Source: Spirogloea muscicola | Taxonomy: Eukaryota > Streptophyta > Zygnematophyceae > Spirogloeales > Spirogloeaceae | DNA: 34,330 nt | Assembly: GCA_009602725.1 (NCBI GenBank) | Contig: WELB01000053.1 | Location: forward strand, 482,351-516,680 | Direction: 5' to 3' | In this document: in pieces, positions 1 through 10,708 of the stretch | Position numbering within the stretch: the first letter of the stretch is position 1 | Layout: every line of letters starts with the position of its first letter | Program-made: the position numbers and the translations under genes | The notes under the pieces: generated by a model | Databases searched by the model: none | Told to the model about the DNA's origin: nothing | The model's input: only the letters and a program-made list of their open reading frames with translations

Positions 1-869
1 CGCCAAGGCCCCCGGCGCCCCGCGGCCGCCGCCGCCGCCGCCGCAGCGGCACCCGCCGGTGACTGGATTTCTTCCAGCCAGTGCCCCTCGCTAAGTGGCT
101 GTGCTAACCCATGAGGGTTTAGTAATTCGGTTTAATGGTTAACTAAGAAAGGGTTAAGCAAATAGTCAATCAAGGGGTTAAATGTTGGGTCTCCAGGATA
201 TCCACTATATAGCTAGGAACCACTTGACCCATGTTAAGTAGGTAACCTTCCATCTCGACGACGCGCTTGGTGGATCATGATTTTTACCTGTCTGAGCTGC
301 CGCTGGTGGCATTCAGGTCATGAAGGACGTGGCGCCCGAGCAGCAGGCGCCCATCGTGGAGGCAACAAAGAGGGGGAGGAGGGGCAAGACCGTGACCGTC
401 ATCAAGGGGCTGCAGCTGCAGGAGGAGAGCCTCGAGGCCCTCTTGAAGAGGCTCAAGGCCAAACTGGGCGCCGGGGGGGCTCTCAAGGGCTCTGAGATCG
501 AGATCCAGGCATGGCAACTCTAAGCCCCATACCTCACGCTTCACAGTAATAAGTACTGATGCTCTCTCTGTGTACCCCAGCCTCTGACATTGTCAGGAGT
601 AATTGGCTGTGTAGTCAACCCCTTTGGGCACCTCGCAGACTTCAGGGTGGCAAATGAGGAGTTTTCGAAACGGCCTGCTAAAAGTCCTGTTTTGCAGCGT
701 TGCATGTGAGCGAGGGATAGAACATGCCTTCAACGATGTGAACGTGCGTAGCTATACAAGTTTAGCTTTGATGAAGATGGGTAACTCCTGTAAGCAGGGT
801 GAGCATGCTGTGAAGCTAGTGGAGGAGCTCACCACTATGGGTTACAAGGCAAAAAGATCGGGGAGGTGA
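1..869 (+). CDS. SUI1-domain translation initiation factor (YciH type), 5' partial
   Basis: Three exons are visible: 1-58 (Pro-rich, upstream part outside the window), 317-508 and 798-869 with stop TGA at 867-869. All junctions are phase 0. The joined product ends in a SUI1 domain: GRRGKTVTVIKGLQL, then a Leu/Lys helix, then GSEIEIQ continuing across the intron to GEH...GYKAKRSG. That order and ending match the bacterial/cyanobacterial YciH branch of the eIF1 fold rather than classical eIF1 or DENR. The family acts in start-site selection on the small ribosomal subunit; whether this copy is cytosolic or organellar cannot be judged without the N-terminus. Intron 1 (59-316) is GT-AG. Intron 2 (509-797) must use a GC donor, because no GT occurs between IEIQ and the in-frame stop at 521-523. 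The C-terminal exon is short but in frame. Confidence 0.85.
509..510 (+). other. GC splice donor of the SUI1 gene
   Basis: Exon 2 ends ...GAGATCCAG and is followed by GCATGG, not GT. The acceptor is GTAAGCAG at 790-797. Joining them restores the family sequence IEIQ-GEH in phase 0. The donor lacks the usual GCAAGT extension of GC-AG introns. Confidence 0.6.
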
Positions 870-2392
870 TTGAGCTGATTGAGCAAAGGTATGAGGAGGC
901 AAGTGGCTGAACATCCTATATCATTTCTGGTAAGTGAGAATTTCTGGAAGTTGCTGAGACAGTGCAACTCTCAAGTGAGCTGCTATGCAGGTCATAGGAA
1001 GCATAAAAAATAGAACGTAATGGGAAGCTTGGAATGGACACTAAGTAATGTGAAAGTCATTGTACGCTTGGCATGCTCCGAAGATGACAATGTCAAGATG
1101 ACAGACAGCCGGTCGTGCTTGCTAATTTCCAGCTCCAGGTTGCCATTGCAGACCCCCAAAGGACCAGCTTGGCATCCCTTCTTAGGAGCACCCCTTTTAT
1201 TGCAGTGTAAGGTTTGGCAGGACAGATAGCTGATGATACTGGGAGGAGCAGACAGCAAGTGTCTAGCTTTCACAGTGGACGGCCTGAAACGTTTCCCCGT
1301 TCATCAAAAAGGCTTTTTCCAGAGGGAGCTTGCAGCAACATTTGTGACACTCTTGCACGCCAAAGCATACAAGGCTTGTCCTTTGTAGCAGGCTTGCATA
1401 GACACCTGTCCAGAAGGCCAACTACAGTGGCAAGTATGCACCAATTACTCCTGCCACAGAGCATTTCAAGTGCTGAGACAGGCAGGAGCATATAGACATG
1501 ACAGCCCCTGATTGCTTACGTGCCCATGAATAAGCCTTTGTGATGCTAAGCCAAGCGGCTTGACAAAGGCTTGCCTGAATTAGGAGACATGGCACCTTTC
1601 TGTGATCCAAGAACCACAATTGCTCCCTCGCATAAGCATCAGGTTGCCAGGTTGCTGCATCTTCTTTTTCCATAGCTAAGAGCAACTTAGCAGATCCAGG
1701 CGTGTCTTTAAAGTTTTACAGATAGCAAATAGAAGAATTCGTAGAAGACTGCATGCTTGTATTGGAATGTGATTCTCGCATATCTGCATGCATGCACTCT
1801 TGACAATTTTTGAAATGTATCGTACATATAAGGAAGTGTACAGTATACAGCAATACTAGATTATACTGGCGTGAAAGCGCTCACTAGTCAACAACTGTGG
1901 TATGCAATACATAGTCATCTTTACGTCAGAACCACCTACAGCTAGACTTGCTTCTAATGGAAGAGATGTTGCAGTGCCTAGCATTGCTGACTTTGTCGGT
2001 GAGCGTTGAGCCGTGGAGAATTCGGAGTCTAGCTGTAGGTGGTTTTGACATAAGCAATGACCATGTATTGCGTACCACAGTTGTTGACATCTAGTGAGCG
2101 CTTCCACGCCAGTATAATCTAGTATTACTATACAACCTACACTTCCTAAGTTACATAGTATATATACATCTCAAGTAGTGTCAAGAGTTTATGCATACAG
2201 ATATACGGGAAACACGAGCATATGAGCATGCGGTCTCAAAATCTTGCTACAGGTCATCTGACACTTTCTAGATCAACCAAATAGCGTCGGCAAAATGAGA
2301 CAGCGCTTCTACTAATTTAGTCAAACTTGCTGTAGTCCCACCAAACACTAGAGGCTGGGAGAGAAAATCTATTATCCAATTTGAGCAATCAT
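870..2392. other. Convergent intergenic spacer
   Basis: About 1.5 kb of AT-richer DNA between the 3' ends of the SUI1 gene (+) and the golgin-like gene (-). I see no exon here that can be tied to a neighbouring gene or known family. Its one structured part is the long inverted repeat at 1751-2231. Confidence 0.6.
1751..2231. repeat. Long imperfect inverted repeat (foldback/MITE-like)
   Basis: The left arm 1751-1948 and the reverse complement of 2026-2231 align along their whole length. Shared blocks in order are GCATGC, ATATCTG.ATGCAT, ACTCTTGACA, AGGAAGTGTA, AATACTAGATTATACTGGCG, AAGCGCTCACTAG, TCAACAACTGTGGTA and AACCACCTACAGCTAGACT. The loop is about 77 nt. Similarity is highest near the loop and decays outward. 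No transposase reading frame is inside. It could be a decayed foldback transposon, a MITE, or a transcribed hairpin. Confidence 0.8.
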
Positions 2393-5300
2393 CTATGCTT
2401 TGAACTGCTGAAGCTTGGATTGTATATTGAGAAGTGCGGGCTTGTACCTGCACAAACACCCACAGCAAGATGAATTGGGTTGCAGTCAAAAGCTTATTCT
2501 TGGACTAGACAACCCCAAGTGACCAACAATGTACCAATACGAAAAAACCCGTAATGCAGACTAATGCAAGCTCGTGTTGCAGATCACGAATGAGCAAGAG
2601 GGATTTGCCAATACAACAAATCGGTGAGCTTTTAATAGGGTCCTGTTGCAAGTCTGAACAGTTGCAACACATCACTCCAGAGCTGCAGTCTTTGAGCTAA
2701 AATATAGTTACTCACAGCCGGCTGAGACTGGTCAGACATTGAACGGCGTGGATGTAGTCTGCCGACAGCTGCGCAAGCTTCCCCTCGTTGTCCTCTGCCT
2801 TGGCGAGTGCTTCAGCCAATTGCACCTGAGGCAAACAACCTGCGATATAAGCAACTATACCGAGTTCTTGAAGGACCTCTGTAAGACCTGATGTCCAACG
2901 AAAAGGAAAGATATCCACTAGAAGATGAAAGAGCTCGTGGCAGTAACAACCAGCCACGTCCCACATGTACTGCAAACAATGAAGACCGCAATTTTAGACC
3001 GCAATTTTAGACCTTGAGTTGAGTGTTGTCCTCGTCCACCGTCACTGCTGCTTTCTCATCTGCAACAGTGCGGGTGCCTTGTCCTTCATCTAGTGGTGGT
3101 GAGCCCTGCTCCCGGGGTGGTGTCAACTTCCCAGCTTCAACGAACTGGCTGTCCTCCCGCAGGTGCACAAGCATTGACCGCAGGGCAGCATTCTGATTCA
3201 AGCATTCTTGCACCTAAGCACAGTAGCACCACAACCTCTTGAGCATGTTTCGATCACTGCTACTGACATGAATGCACATTCTCTGGGATACTGCCAACTG
3301 ATGTAACTTGGACAAGGAAAAAACGCTCTGATAGCCCAAAATCAGCACATCTCTCTAGCAATCTCTCTATCCAGTATTTCATCAGCACTGATGCTTCCAA
3401 GACATGCCCTTTGATACAGCGTAATCATTTCTATAGGATGAAGGAATTTAATGTGCACTTGTAGTTCCATGTCACAATCATCCTCTAGGCAATGAGACAG
3501 GACTTCAGTATCGGGGTGCTACTTCTCCCTGAACCTGCCTTTTTGTTGAGATCTAGGCAAATCCACCTTGATGTAGGTGATGTGAATGGTTCCTGTGGTA
3601 TACCTGTGCTTCCCATTGAGACGAGAGGACTGAGGCTTCCTTCATGCCCGCAGCAAGGCCCGCATTCTCAATGAACAGGCGCTCAATCTCCGCTGATTGC
3701 TTGTCAATCTGCACTCACAGCAGACAACACCCAAATCTGAGCGCATAATCAGCTAAGATAGGAGTGATTTCCAGATACTTTGACTTCGTAAAACTTGTTA
3801 TCAGCACTGGGGACCCTTGTGTGCTAGCTCCAAGGAGTGGACTGCTTGCTTTCTTCACTGAATGTCTGTTCTGCCCATGCTAAAGCAATCTGCTCTGCAG
3901 CCAGTCCAACCTCAGCAAGGAGTCGCTGTCGACTCTTCTCCTGTCGCTCCACCATCACTGCCAACTCCCTGAGCTTCTCATCTGACAGTTTCTTCTCATC
4001 CTGCATGAAAGTCTTGGTGTGAGATTGTGCAAAGAGTGGCGTGTAGCTATACCTGCCATAGAGCCTTGGCAAGTTGCTTCAGTGCCTCAAGGCAGTTCTG
4101 CATTGGCACCGTACGAGATTTGCACTTTATCTGCTGCATCTTTGAAAGCAGTAATCTGTTACAAGTAAAGTGAGCAGAAACCTGCAATTTCTCCAATGAG
4201 AGCTGCATCTCTGCTGTAACGTCCTCCAAGTGATGATCCTGCAGCGCCTATCACTTAGGCATAAGCAACTGTTCTGCAAGACATGAGTATATAAACCACA
4301 ACAGAGGCAATGGAAACCCCCTCCATTTCACAATCAACTCCCAGAAGACTGAGTGGATGTTCATAAATGCACTAGATTGGGTGCTAGTGAAGCTGCAGCA
4401 GATATCATACAGAGGCTGATATTGTTGAAGCAACTGCAGTTTCGCTTGTTGCATCTGCCTGCACCACAGAGGAGCCATCTGTTGGTCAAACCATGAACAT
4501 GGGCGAGCATGTGAGACATACATGCAAATCACGTCGCTTGTGTATATTTTCCGGCTGCATTCAAGAGTGTCATTGACTAGAAGATGAGCACCACAGCAGC
4601 AACAAACATGTCCTGATGGTGTATTGTAGAGAAACTACCACTTCTGATGTGTTCTTCTGTAGCTCAGTGGCAACAGATACTTCCTCAAGTGCCACCTATT
4701 GCACAGATACATCTGTTCAAAAGTCTCAGACTACTGCAGATGGAGCACATTAGATTGTTCCAGGCAGATATATAGTCTGCAAGCAATCTGATGAATTAGA
4801 CAACAATGCTGCGATTGACCTCTGAGAAACAGCTGCAATTACGTGAACTTCAGATGCAGCCTGGAGCTGCAATTGCCTGATCTTCAGATGCAGCCTGGAA
4901 GCATAAGGTGGTACTATCAATTACCTGGAATTTAGCCTTCGCTTGCTCCAGCTCTTGTACTTCAGCTTTTGCTTGTGCCAGCTCTTGCTCAATGCCCTCC
5001 TTCTCTACCGTCAGAACGACAAAACGTTGTCGCTCAGATGCAGTCCTTTTCTGCTCGTTCTGCAGCTTGTACAAGGCCTCCTGTACAAAGCAGGTTGCAC
5101 AAGCAGTGGCACACATTGCAACTTCAGAGAAGTCAACAAGTCCAGACCTAGCAGGTCTTGGACCAAGCTTGCTGCTTGTTGGGCAGCTGACATGGTGTCC
5201 AGCAACACAGGTCCAATATTGCTAGAGCAGATCAACAAGAGTCTTCAACAGAAAGCAACGTAGTAGTAGCAGAGTTTTCTGAAAGGTGACTGCCTCAGAT

Positions 5301-7740
5301 ACAATTTGTAAGGAGGAGCCGGATTGTATCAACACAATCAAGTGACTGCATGGTCAGACTGATGTGAGTGGCACAGCTATGCAACCAATGCAGGTGCAGG
5401 TTACCTGCACCTCCACCTTCAAAGCATCAACAGCCTGCTCAGCCCGCCGTAGATCCTCAGACGTGTCCGCTGCAGATTTTAGCAACTGTTGGCCACTCTC
5501 TCTGTGGAACTTTTCCAACTCAGCCCGGAGTGCAGCTGTGTCTTCTTCAGCCTGAAGGATGAAAGTGGTGTTGTGTTACTCCTGGTCACTACAAAGTCAA
5601 TGACCCGTTAGTTCCTCAGTATAGGTGCATGCACTATGTGAGAATGTGTTCAACTTTAAAACATATAAGAAGGTTGAGATGACATGGAGAAGTCCTACTC
5701 TCAGCTGCTCTTCTTCAGCTTCCTGCAGGCGCTTTCGATGTATGCGAAGCTGAGTGGCCAAGTCTTCCTGCCGTATAACCCATGATAAGAACAACTTGAC
5801 ATCCAAACAAGAAGCTCATAAAATGTGGCGGGTCATGTGCAAGACATTGGAAACAGACACTGACAGCAAATGGCAAGAAGGTATGGCATAAGTTGCACAC
5901 TCTTACTCCTGGTAAAAGGACGACTGGGAGAAGAGGGTGACTGAAGTCAGTCCTACCTTTGCCACAATTGCTGCATCCCTCTCCATGGTGATGCTGCTCA
6001 TCATCTGCCGTAAGCTGCTATTTAGTGCCTCTACCTGCCAGACACAGGTTGTTGCAATCAGCAAGCAGGAATCCACCCCAGCTAGGAATGGACGAAGCTG
6101 TAAGCATAGCGTGCAGACATTCAGTCACAAGATACAATCTGCTGAGAAGCAATATGTACCTACCCGTGTCAATCAGCAACTTGCAGCATGGAGGTCTCTT
6201 GTGCTGACAACTTTGTATAGCACTCGACACTTGATCAGGTGCAAGAGTGCTACCTTCACGAGGGCCTCTTGGGTGAGCTGGAGTTCCTGTGACAGAGCTC
6301 GGGCTTCCGCCGTCCGTGTGTCCTGCTCTCTTGCCCAGCTCAAGCGCTCCGACTCAAAACCTGCAACCTGCAACTGTGCTCAAGCGTTCACCATCACAGG
6401 AACCAATGATACGAAGATAGACACAGGATGTAACTGTGGGCAACAAGAGATGACTGCATTGTGCTGCACAGGCAAGCCCCACAACAAAGGTCAACAATGC
6501 CCCGTGGCAATGGCAGCCTTTGAAGGGAGGGGTTGAAGTCCACCTCGCTTGCAAGGGAAGCGCTCCGCTGCTGCTCATATGATGCAGCTGCTCGAAATTG
6601 AGCAGCTTCTGCGCGTGCAGAGCGCAACTCCACCTGTCAGGCAGTTGCATTGAGCTTTTAGGCCCGCACCCACTGCAGCGTGGCAGTAGCTGCAGCTTTT
6701 CGCCATGGAGGGCGAGGGAAGTGAAGGATCCAGCGCGAGGCTTTGCGCGTGCGCAACCACACATCAATCTACACACTGTCTGTGTCCAAAGCCCAGAGCA
6801 GCCTGCAGCAAGCTTGGAGCCCTCTGGCAGAGCATCCGGCTGAGCTGATCAATCGCCATGTCACAAGCATTGACGACCAGGCGTCTCAGATCACTTGTGC
6901 AGCCAAAAGGGCCATGGAGTTCAACGTCTAAGAATGCAGATTCTGAGATTGAAGTGTCAGCAGGGCTGCACCTCGAGGGTTTGTATTCTGTCCCACAGTG
7001 AATTGATGCCACCTGCCGAGGCCCCGTTAACCGCCAGCCCTGGCAAGGAAGCGGCGTCCCAATCAAAGGAAAATTGCGGCGGGCATGATACACCCATCCA
7101 CTAATTGTCTATCACCAAACAGGGTGTGGCAGAGCAGGCGCTGCCTGACGAGCTCGGACAAATTTGCACCGTGGAGGATCGACTGCGACACACCGGGCAG
7201 GTTGTGCAGCTCACCGGGCGCTGCCTCTGAATGCGCCGCTGGGCCAGCGTCCCCGAGCTCATCGCCGGGCATTGCCGGCGTACCAGGGCGAGATGTCGCC
7301 GGGGAGCCCTCTCTGGACATCGCTGGGCTGGCGGCCGGCGCGATGAGGCCCTGCGCCGCGGCGGCTGCGCGCCTCTGCCTGAACTCCTCAAGCTGCGCGC
7401 GCCGCGCGAGCGACGGCGGTCAGCGGACCGCCGGCCGACACTGCGCGATGGCAATGGCCTCAGGCGGCGATCCGAAGGCCTGCCGAAGCCTTCGCCGACG
7501 GCGCCTTCGTAAGAATGGTGGCCCGCCATCGCTGGAGGTCCCAGCCTGCCTCAGCAAGGGCCTCCATGGCGACGCTGAGCCCCAGCCGAGCCTCCATGGG
7601 AGGACCACGAGATGGGAACCACGGTGGAGGGGGCCGTTGCGGACCTTCTTCCTGGCCGCCGCGGACGCCTGGCCGCTGCCCTTCTTCTCCGCCGGCGGCG
7701 GCTCGTCCCCGAGCGGCGGCCGCGCCGCCATCGCAGACAT
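2393..7740 (-). CDS. Golgin-like long coiled-coil protein (multi-exon)
   Basis: Exons in transcript order: 7740-7645, 7392-7116, 7012-6972, 6927-6895 (weak), 6844-6773, 6633-6544, 6367-6254, 6034-5957, 5767-5699, 5551-5405, 5080-4925, 4695-4642, 4458-4411 (weak), 4238-4182, 4139-4053, 4000-3911, 3708-3604, 3213-3013, 2825-2716, 2447-2393 (stop TAG). Every junction keeps frame, giving about 660 residues. The start is ATG 7740 (MSAMAARPPLG). Splicing exons 1-2 creates AARKKLEEFRQRR, resembling the N-terminal basic helix of GM130/golgin-type proteins, followed by a Ser/Pro-rich stretch. The rest is Glu/Gln/Leu/Lys/Ala-rich heptad-like sequence, for example EDLATQLRIHRKRLQEAEEE and EQELAQAKAEVQELEQAKAK. 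No catalytic motif or membrane segment was seen. By analogy it would be a cytoplasmic tether or scaffold; the golgin label is inference, and another coiled-coil family is possible. Confidence 0.65.
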
Positions 7741-7741
7741 A

Positions 7742-7763
7742 CGGCGGCGGCGGCGGCGGCGGT
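7742..7763. repeat. (CGG)n tract
   Basis: A GGC/CCG triplet run immediately upstream of ATG 7740 on the minus strand, so probably in the 5' untranslated leader of the golgin-like gene. Confidence 0.85.
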
Positions 7764-7920
7764 GGCAGGGGGCGCGTCGGCGGCGGCGGGGGCCGAGCTT
7801 CTAGGTGTCACCAGGCCGCTGAGGTTTGTTCACCGTCAGCTTAATCTGACTACCCCCGTAGCGATCACCTCTTTACTAGGCACCCGAGAAGTGGAGTGGC
7901 GTGTGTGGCCAAGCACACAG

Positions 7921-7981
7921 CAAAGCGCGGCCAAATTGACTGGTGGTTGGGAGAGGCCAGCCCAAAGGAATGGACAAGGTC
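7921..7981 (+). repeat. Dispersed repeat R2, copy 1
   Basis: It contains GGGAGAGGCCAGCCCAAAG and ATGGACAAGGTC. It matches 9179-9238 along about 60 nt and, in reverse orientation, 30620-30655 and 31385-31423. Confidence 0.75.
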
Positions 7982-8077
7982 TGAAGGAGCCGAAGTGCTA
8001 AGTACTAAGACGGCAGCAAAGGGGACTCTCAGTAACCTCTACTTAAGAGATGCAAGTCGGAATAGAGTACAAAGCAC

Positions 8078-8140
8078 AAGTACAAAGGCAAGCACACTGA
8101 TGGATGTACATTACCTGCTGCTGAGCTGACCCGCTCAGTA
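8078..8140 (+). repeat. Dispersed repeat R1, copy 1
   Basis: It reads AAGTACAAAGGCAAGCAC, then GATGTACATTACCTGCTGCT, then GACCCGCTCAGTA. The same order of blocks recurs at 8604-8680 (inverted), 8770-8900 and 30455-30570 (inverted). Confidence 0.75.
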
Positions 8141-8391
8141 GAGAGAAGGCGCGCGGTGCGCATGAAATTGAAAGCGAGGCCAATTCTAGCCTTACAAATG
8201 TCCTGGTAACGGGGTAATGAGTTGGCTAAGGGGGGCACTCATATCCTCGAGTGAGCACATACATACCTGACAAGCTAAGCTGAGGAGCCAGACCACCACC
8301 ACGGAAGCCATTAGCCTGGCCTAATGCTCGCCCAGCACGCTGCTGTATCGCGACTGCCTGGGATCGCTGTAGACTCAATGATAGCCGCATT

Positions 8392-8610
8392 AGTAACCAC
8401 GAGTCAGCACATAGAAGATTGCTAACTGATGCTCGAATACTGGACGGCAATTGACAAGCTCTTGTGCAACGAGCTAGGGCTCCACCAGCTTTCTCAAGCT
8501 TTGCACCAGAAAGCTGGTCGAGCATTAGGCGGTGGCACGTGGGCTTGTCAATTGCCGTACGGTATTTGGGCATCAGCTAGCGACCTTCTGTGTGCGACTC
8601 ATTGTTACTG
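8392..8610. repeat. Foldback repeat next to R1
   Basis: The left arm 8392-8492 pairs with the reverse complement of 8507-8610, sharing AGTAAC, GAGTC, CACA.AGAAG, GCTAACTGATGC-like, CGGCAATTGACAAGC and CCAGCTTT. The arms are about 100 nt and roughly three-quarters identical by eye, with a loop of about 14 nt. The same arm sequence continues directly from R1 copy 3 at 8870-9000, so this is part of the same family arranged as a palindrome. Confidence 0.7.
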
Positions 8611-8680
8611 AGCGGGTCAGCTTAGCAGCAGATGATGTACATCTGTTGATGTGCTTGCCTTTGTACTTGGCCACTCAGGC
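8604..8680 (-). repeat. Dispersed repeat R1, copy 2 (inverted)
   Basis: Read on the minus strand it gives TGGCCAAGTACAAAGGCAAG, then AGATGTACATCATCTGCTGC, then GACCCGCTCAGTAACAATG, the same blocks as copy 1. Confidence 0.75.
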
Positions 8681-8769
8681 CCTTCATTAATCAATGCACA
8701 CTCCATCTTTTTTACCAGCCGCAATTGACACCTTTGGCTGCATGGCTCCTCATTCTCACACCCTACTTG

Positions 8770-8900
8770 AGAAGAATTTCGTGTATTTGAAACAAACGAA
8801 AGGCAAATGGCCAAGTACAAAGGCAAGCACATCTGAAGACCTACATTATCTACAGCAGATCAACCCGCTCAGTAACCACGGGTCAAAATATAGAGGTCGC
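8770..8900 (+). repeat. Dispersed repeat R1, copy 3
   Basis: It has the longest 5' extension: TTTCGTGTATTTGAAACAAA leads into GGCCAAGTACAAAGGCAAGC and ends CAACCCGCTCAGTAACCACG. The extension is shared with the inverted copy at 30455-30570. Confidence 0.75.
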
Positions 8901-9178
8901 TAATCGATGCCTGAATACTAGCTGGCAGATACGAAGCCCTTCTGCCACCAACTGAGCTCGCCCAGCTTTCTGGTGCAAAGCATTAGCCTGAGCACGCTGC
9001 AAACAGGCCGAAATTCGTCGTGGCAAGAACGACAGATATGCAGCTGGCAAGCCCATCTCAGCCGGGAACACATCTTCATGTCGTGTGAGGAGGCGGGGGC
9101 TGTGCAAAGCCAGCCCTGAGAATGACAGGGTCCAAAGGGCCGAAGGGTGCCCATGGAGCGTCCATTTGCAGAAGAAAG

Positions 9179-9238
9179 CAAGCGCGGCCAGATGAACTGG
9201 TGCTTGGGAGAGGCCAGCCCAAAAGAATGGACAAGGTC
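9179..9238 (+). repeat. Dispersed repeat R2, copy 2
   Basis: It matches 7921-7981: AGCGCGGCCA, then TGGTGCTTGGGAGAGGCCAG, then CCCAAAAGAATGGACAAGGT. Confidence 0.75.
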
Positions 9239-9569
9239 ACGGGGAGTGGTCTCGCGTTTTGCTCCTTCCAGCCCTTCTGGACCTTTGTTCATTCCTATTG
9301 GGCCTACTGTTCATCCTACTGTAGTGTTTTGTGGTGTAGTCCTATTTCCTGCTCCTCTTTCTTTGGCTTTGGACATTGTTCATTCTTTTTAGGGCTGGCA
9401 TTGCCAGCCCCTCTTCTCTATGGGCGAGCCTCTTCTTTTATTGGGCCGGCCTGTCACAGACATCGCTTTACTTTGGGAGCCATAGCCTTACTTTTCTTTA
9501 GCAAATTGTTTCTTCAGATGAAGACCAACAAATTAGGGGCTGCGATAACAGAACGAGAACCACAATTGG

Positions 9570-10345
9570 AGGGGCACTTCGGTACCCACGAGTGAGCACA
9601 TACATATCCGACACAAAAGGAGAACTCACTATTAAAGGGACGATGGCTGTTAAAGAAAAAGCTCTTCCAAGGGGGTGAGGCCTGTGAGAATCTGCCTGCT
9701 CGCTGTGGTGACGGCATGAATAAGTAGAGAGAAGCCGCGTGGTGGGCAGGAAATGAGAGGGAGGCCAAAGCAAGCCAGTGCACTGTGTGAGATAAGAACA
9801 AAGAAAAATCAACAGGGGCTAACGTAAGCAAACGAAAGCACAGTAGCAGGGGGATATCAGTACCCACAAGCGAGAATAGACTTCTCATCTGGGCAGCTGG
9901 TAAGAAAGGTGCTATTCCAGAGAAGAAAAAGTAAGCTCTTCCAAAGGGGTGGGGGGCTGTGGAATCCCAGCCTGGAAAGAATTGACAAGAGGCCCGAGCA
10001 CCTCCCCGCAAGCCAGTGGCCTGGCTCTGTGCGGCTTATTGCCAGAGGCCAACCCCAGAAGAAGACAGACTCTCACAACAGAGGGCGATGGTTGTGATTG
10101 GCCAGCCCAGAATTTTATACAAAGTTTGAAGGGGCCAAAACAGTGCTGAGGCACACAGTAACTGCTAACTAGGTGCTCAATACTTGTGAGCAGTGAGCAG
10201 CCGCAGGTCACAGAAACTAAGAAGACAGGCCATGGTCAAGGGGAAAGCCCCAGCACAACGAGAAGAAAGAATGTTCCAGTAGAGGGCGGATGACTGTGAG
10301 TGGCCAGCCAAGAGAAACGATTGAACTATGTTCAAAGGGGCCAGA
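9570..10345. repeat. Direct-repeat tract
   Basis: Two repeated pairs are visible. GTACCCACGAGTGAGCACAT at about 9581 and its diverged form near 9868 are each followed by GAAAAAG...AGCTCTTCCAA (about 9655 and 9925). GAGGGCGATGG...TGGCCAGCC...AAGGGGCCA at about 10080-10137 is repeated at 10270-10342. The units resemble R2 in their GGCCAGCC core. Confidence 0.55.
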
Positions 10346-10708
10346 AAAGCGCTAAGACGGGAAACTTGCTCGACTCTACTGAGCTGGCTATCTACAGCCC
10401 CTGCCATATTTTGGAAGAGCTGTTGCTCCGAAACTGGGAGGGAGAAGTCTGGCCTATGAATATGGCTCGATGCTCTCTTGGCAGCAATTGCAGGTGACAG
10501 TCGTCGCTTTGCAGCCACTGCAGTGGTTCGCCTGTGGACTGTAATAGTGTCCGGCCAAAATTATGTACAGAGTATACACAGGTACTGATACACACAAATG
10601 GCTAATGACTTGGGAACTCCCCAGCTGAGCGAGTGCTCAACAGTAGCCCAAGCTCGTTGGGCTACTGCTGACCCCATATACAATAGTATTGCGCTTTCAG
10701 CAACTCTC

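Larger units (their letters stand above)
7741..10708. other. Repeat-rich spacer between golgin-like gene and REV3
   Basis: It lies upstream of the golgin-like start and downstream of the REV3 stop. It begins with a (CGG)n tract in the presumed 5' leader of the golgin-like gene. The rest is a mosaic of short dispersed repeats, some inverted, with no convincing exon. Open frames here are short and overlap repeat copies. Confidence 0.6.

Noticed and set aside
5937-6536. 199-codon plus-strand open frame
   Set aside because: It crosses three minus-strand exons with good splice sites; no start context, domain or codon pattern of its own.
7085-7804. 239-codon plus-strand open frame
   Set aside because: It is antisense to exons 1-2 of the golgin-like gene; its Arg/Pro-rich composition is what GC-rich antisense sequence gives.
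8226-9812. Minus-strand frames sharing MYVLTRGY, possible transposon protein
   Set aside because: The shared peptide comes from the repeated DNA motif GAGTGAGCACATACATA; frames are short, interrupted and match no transposase motif.
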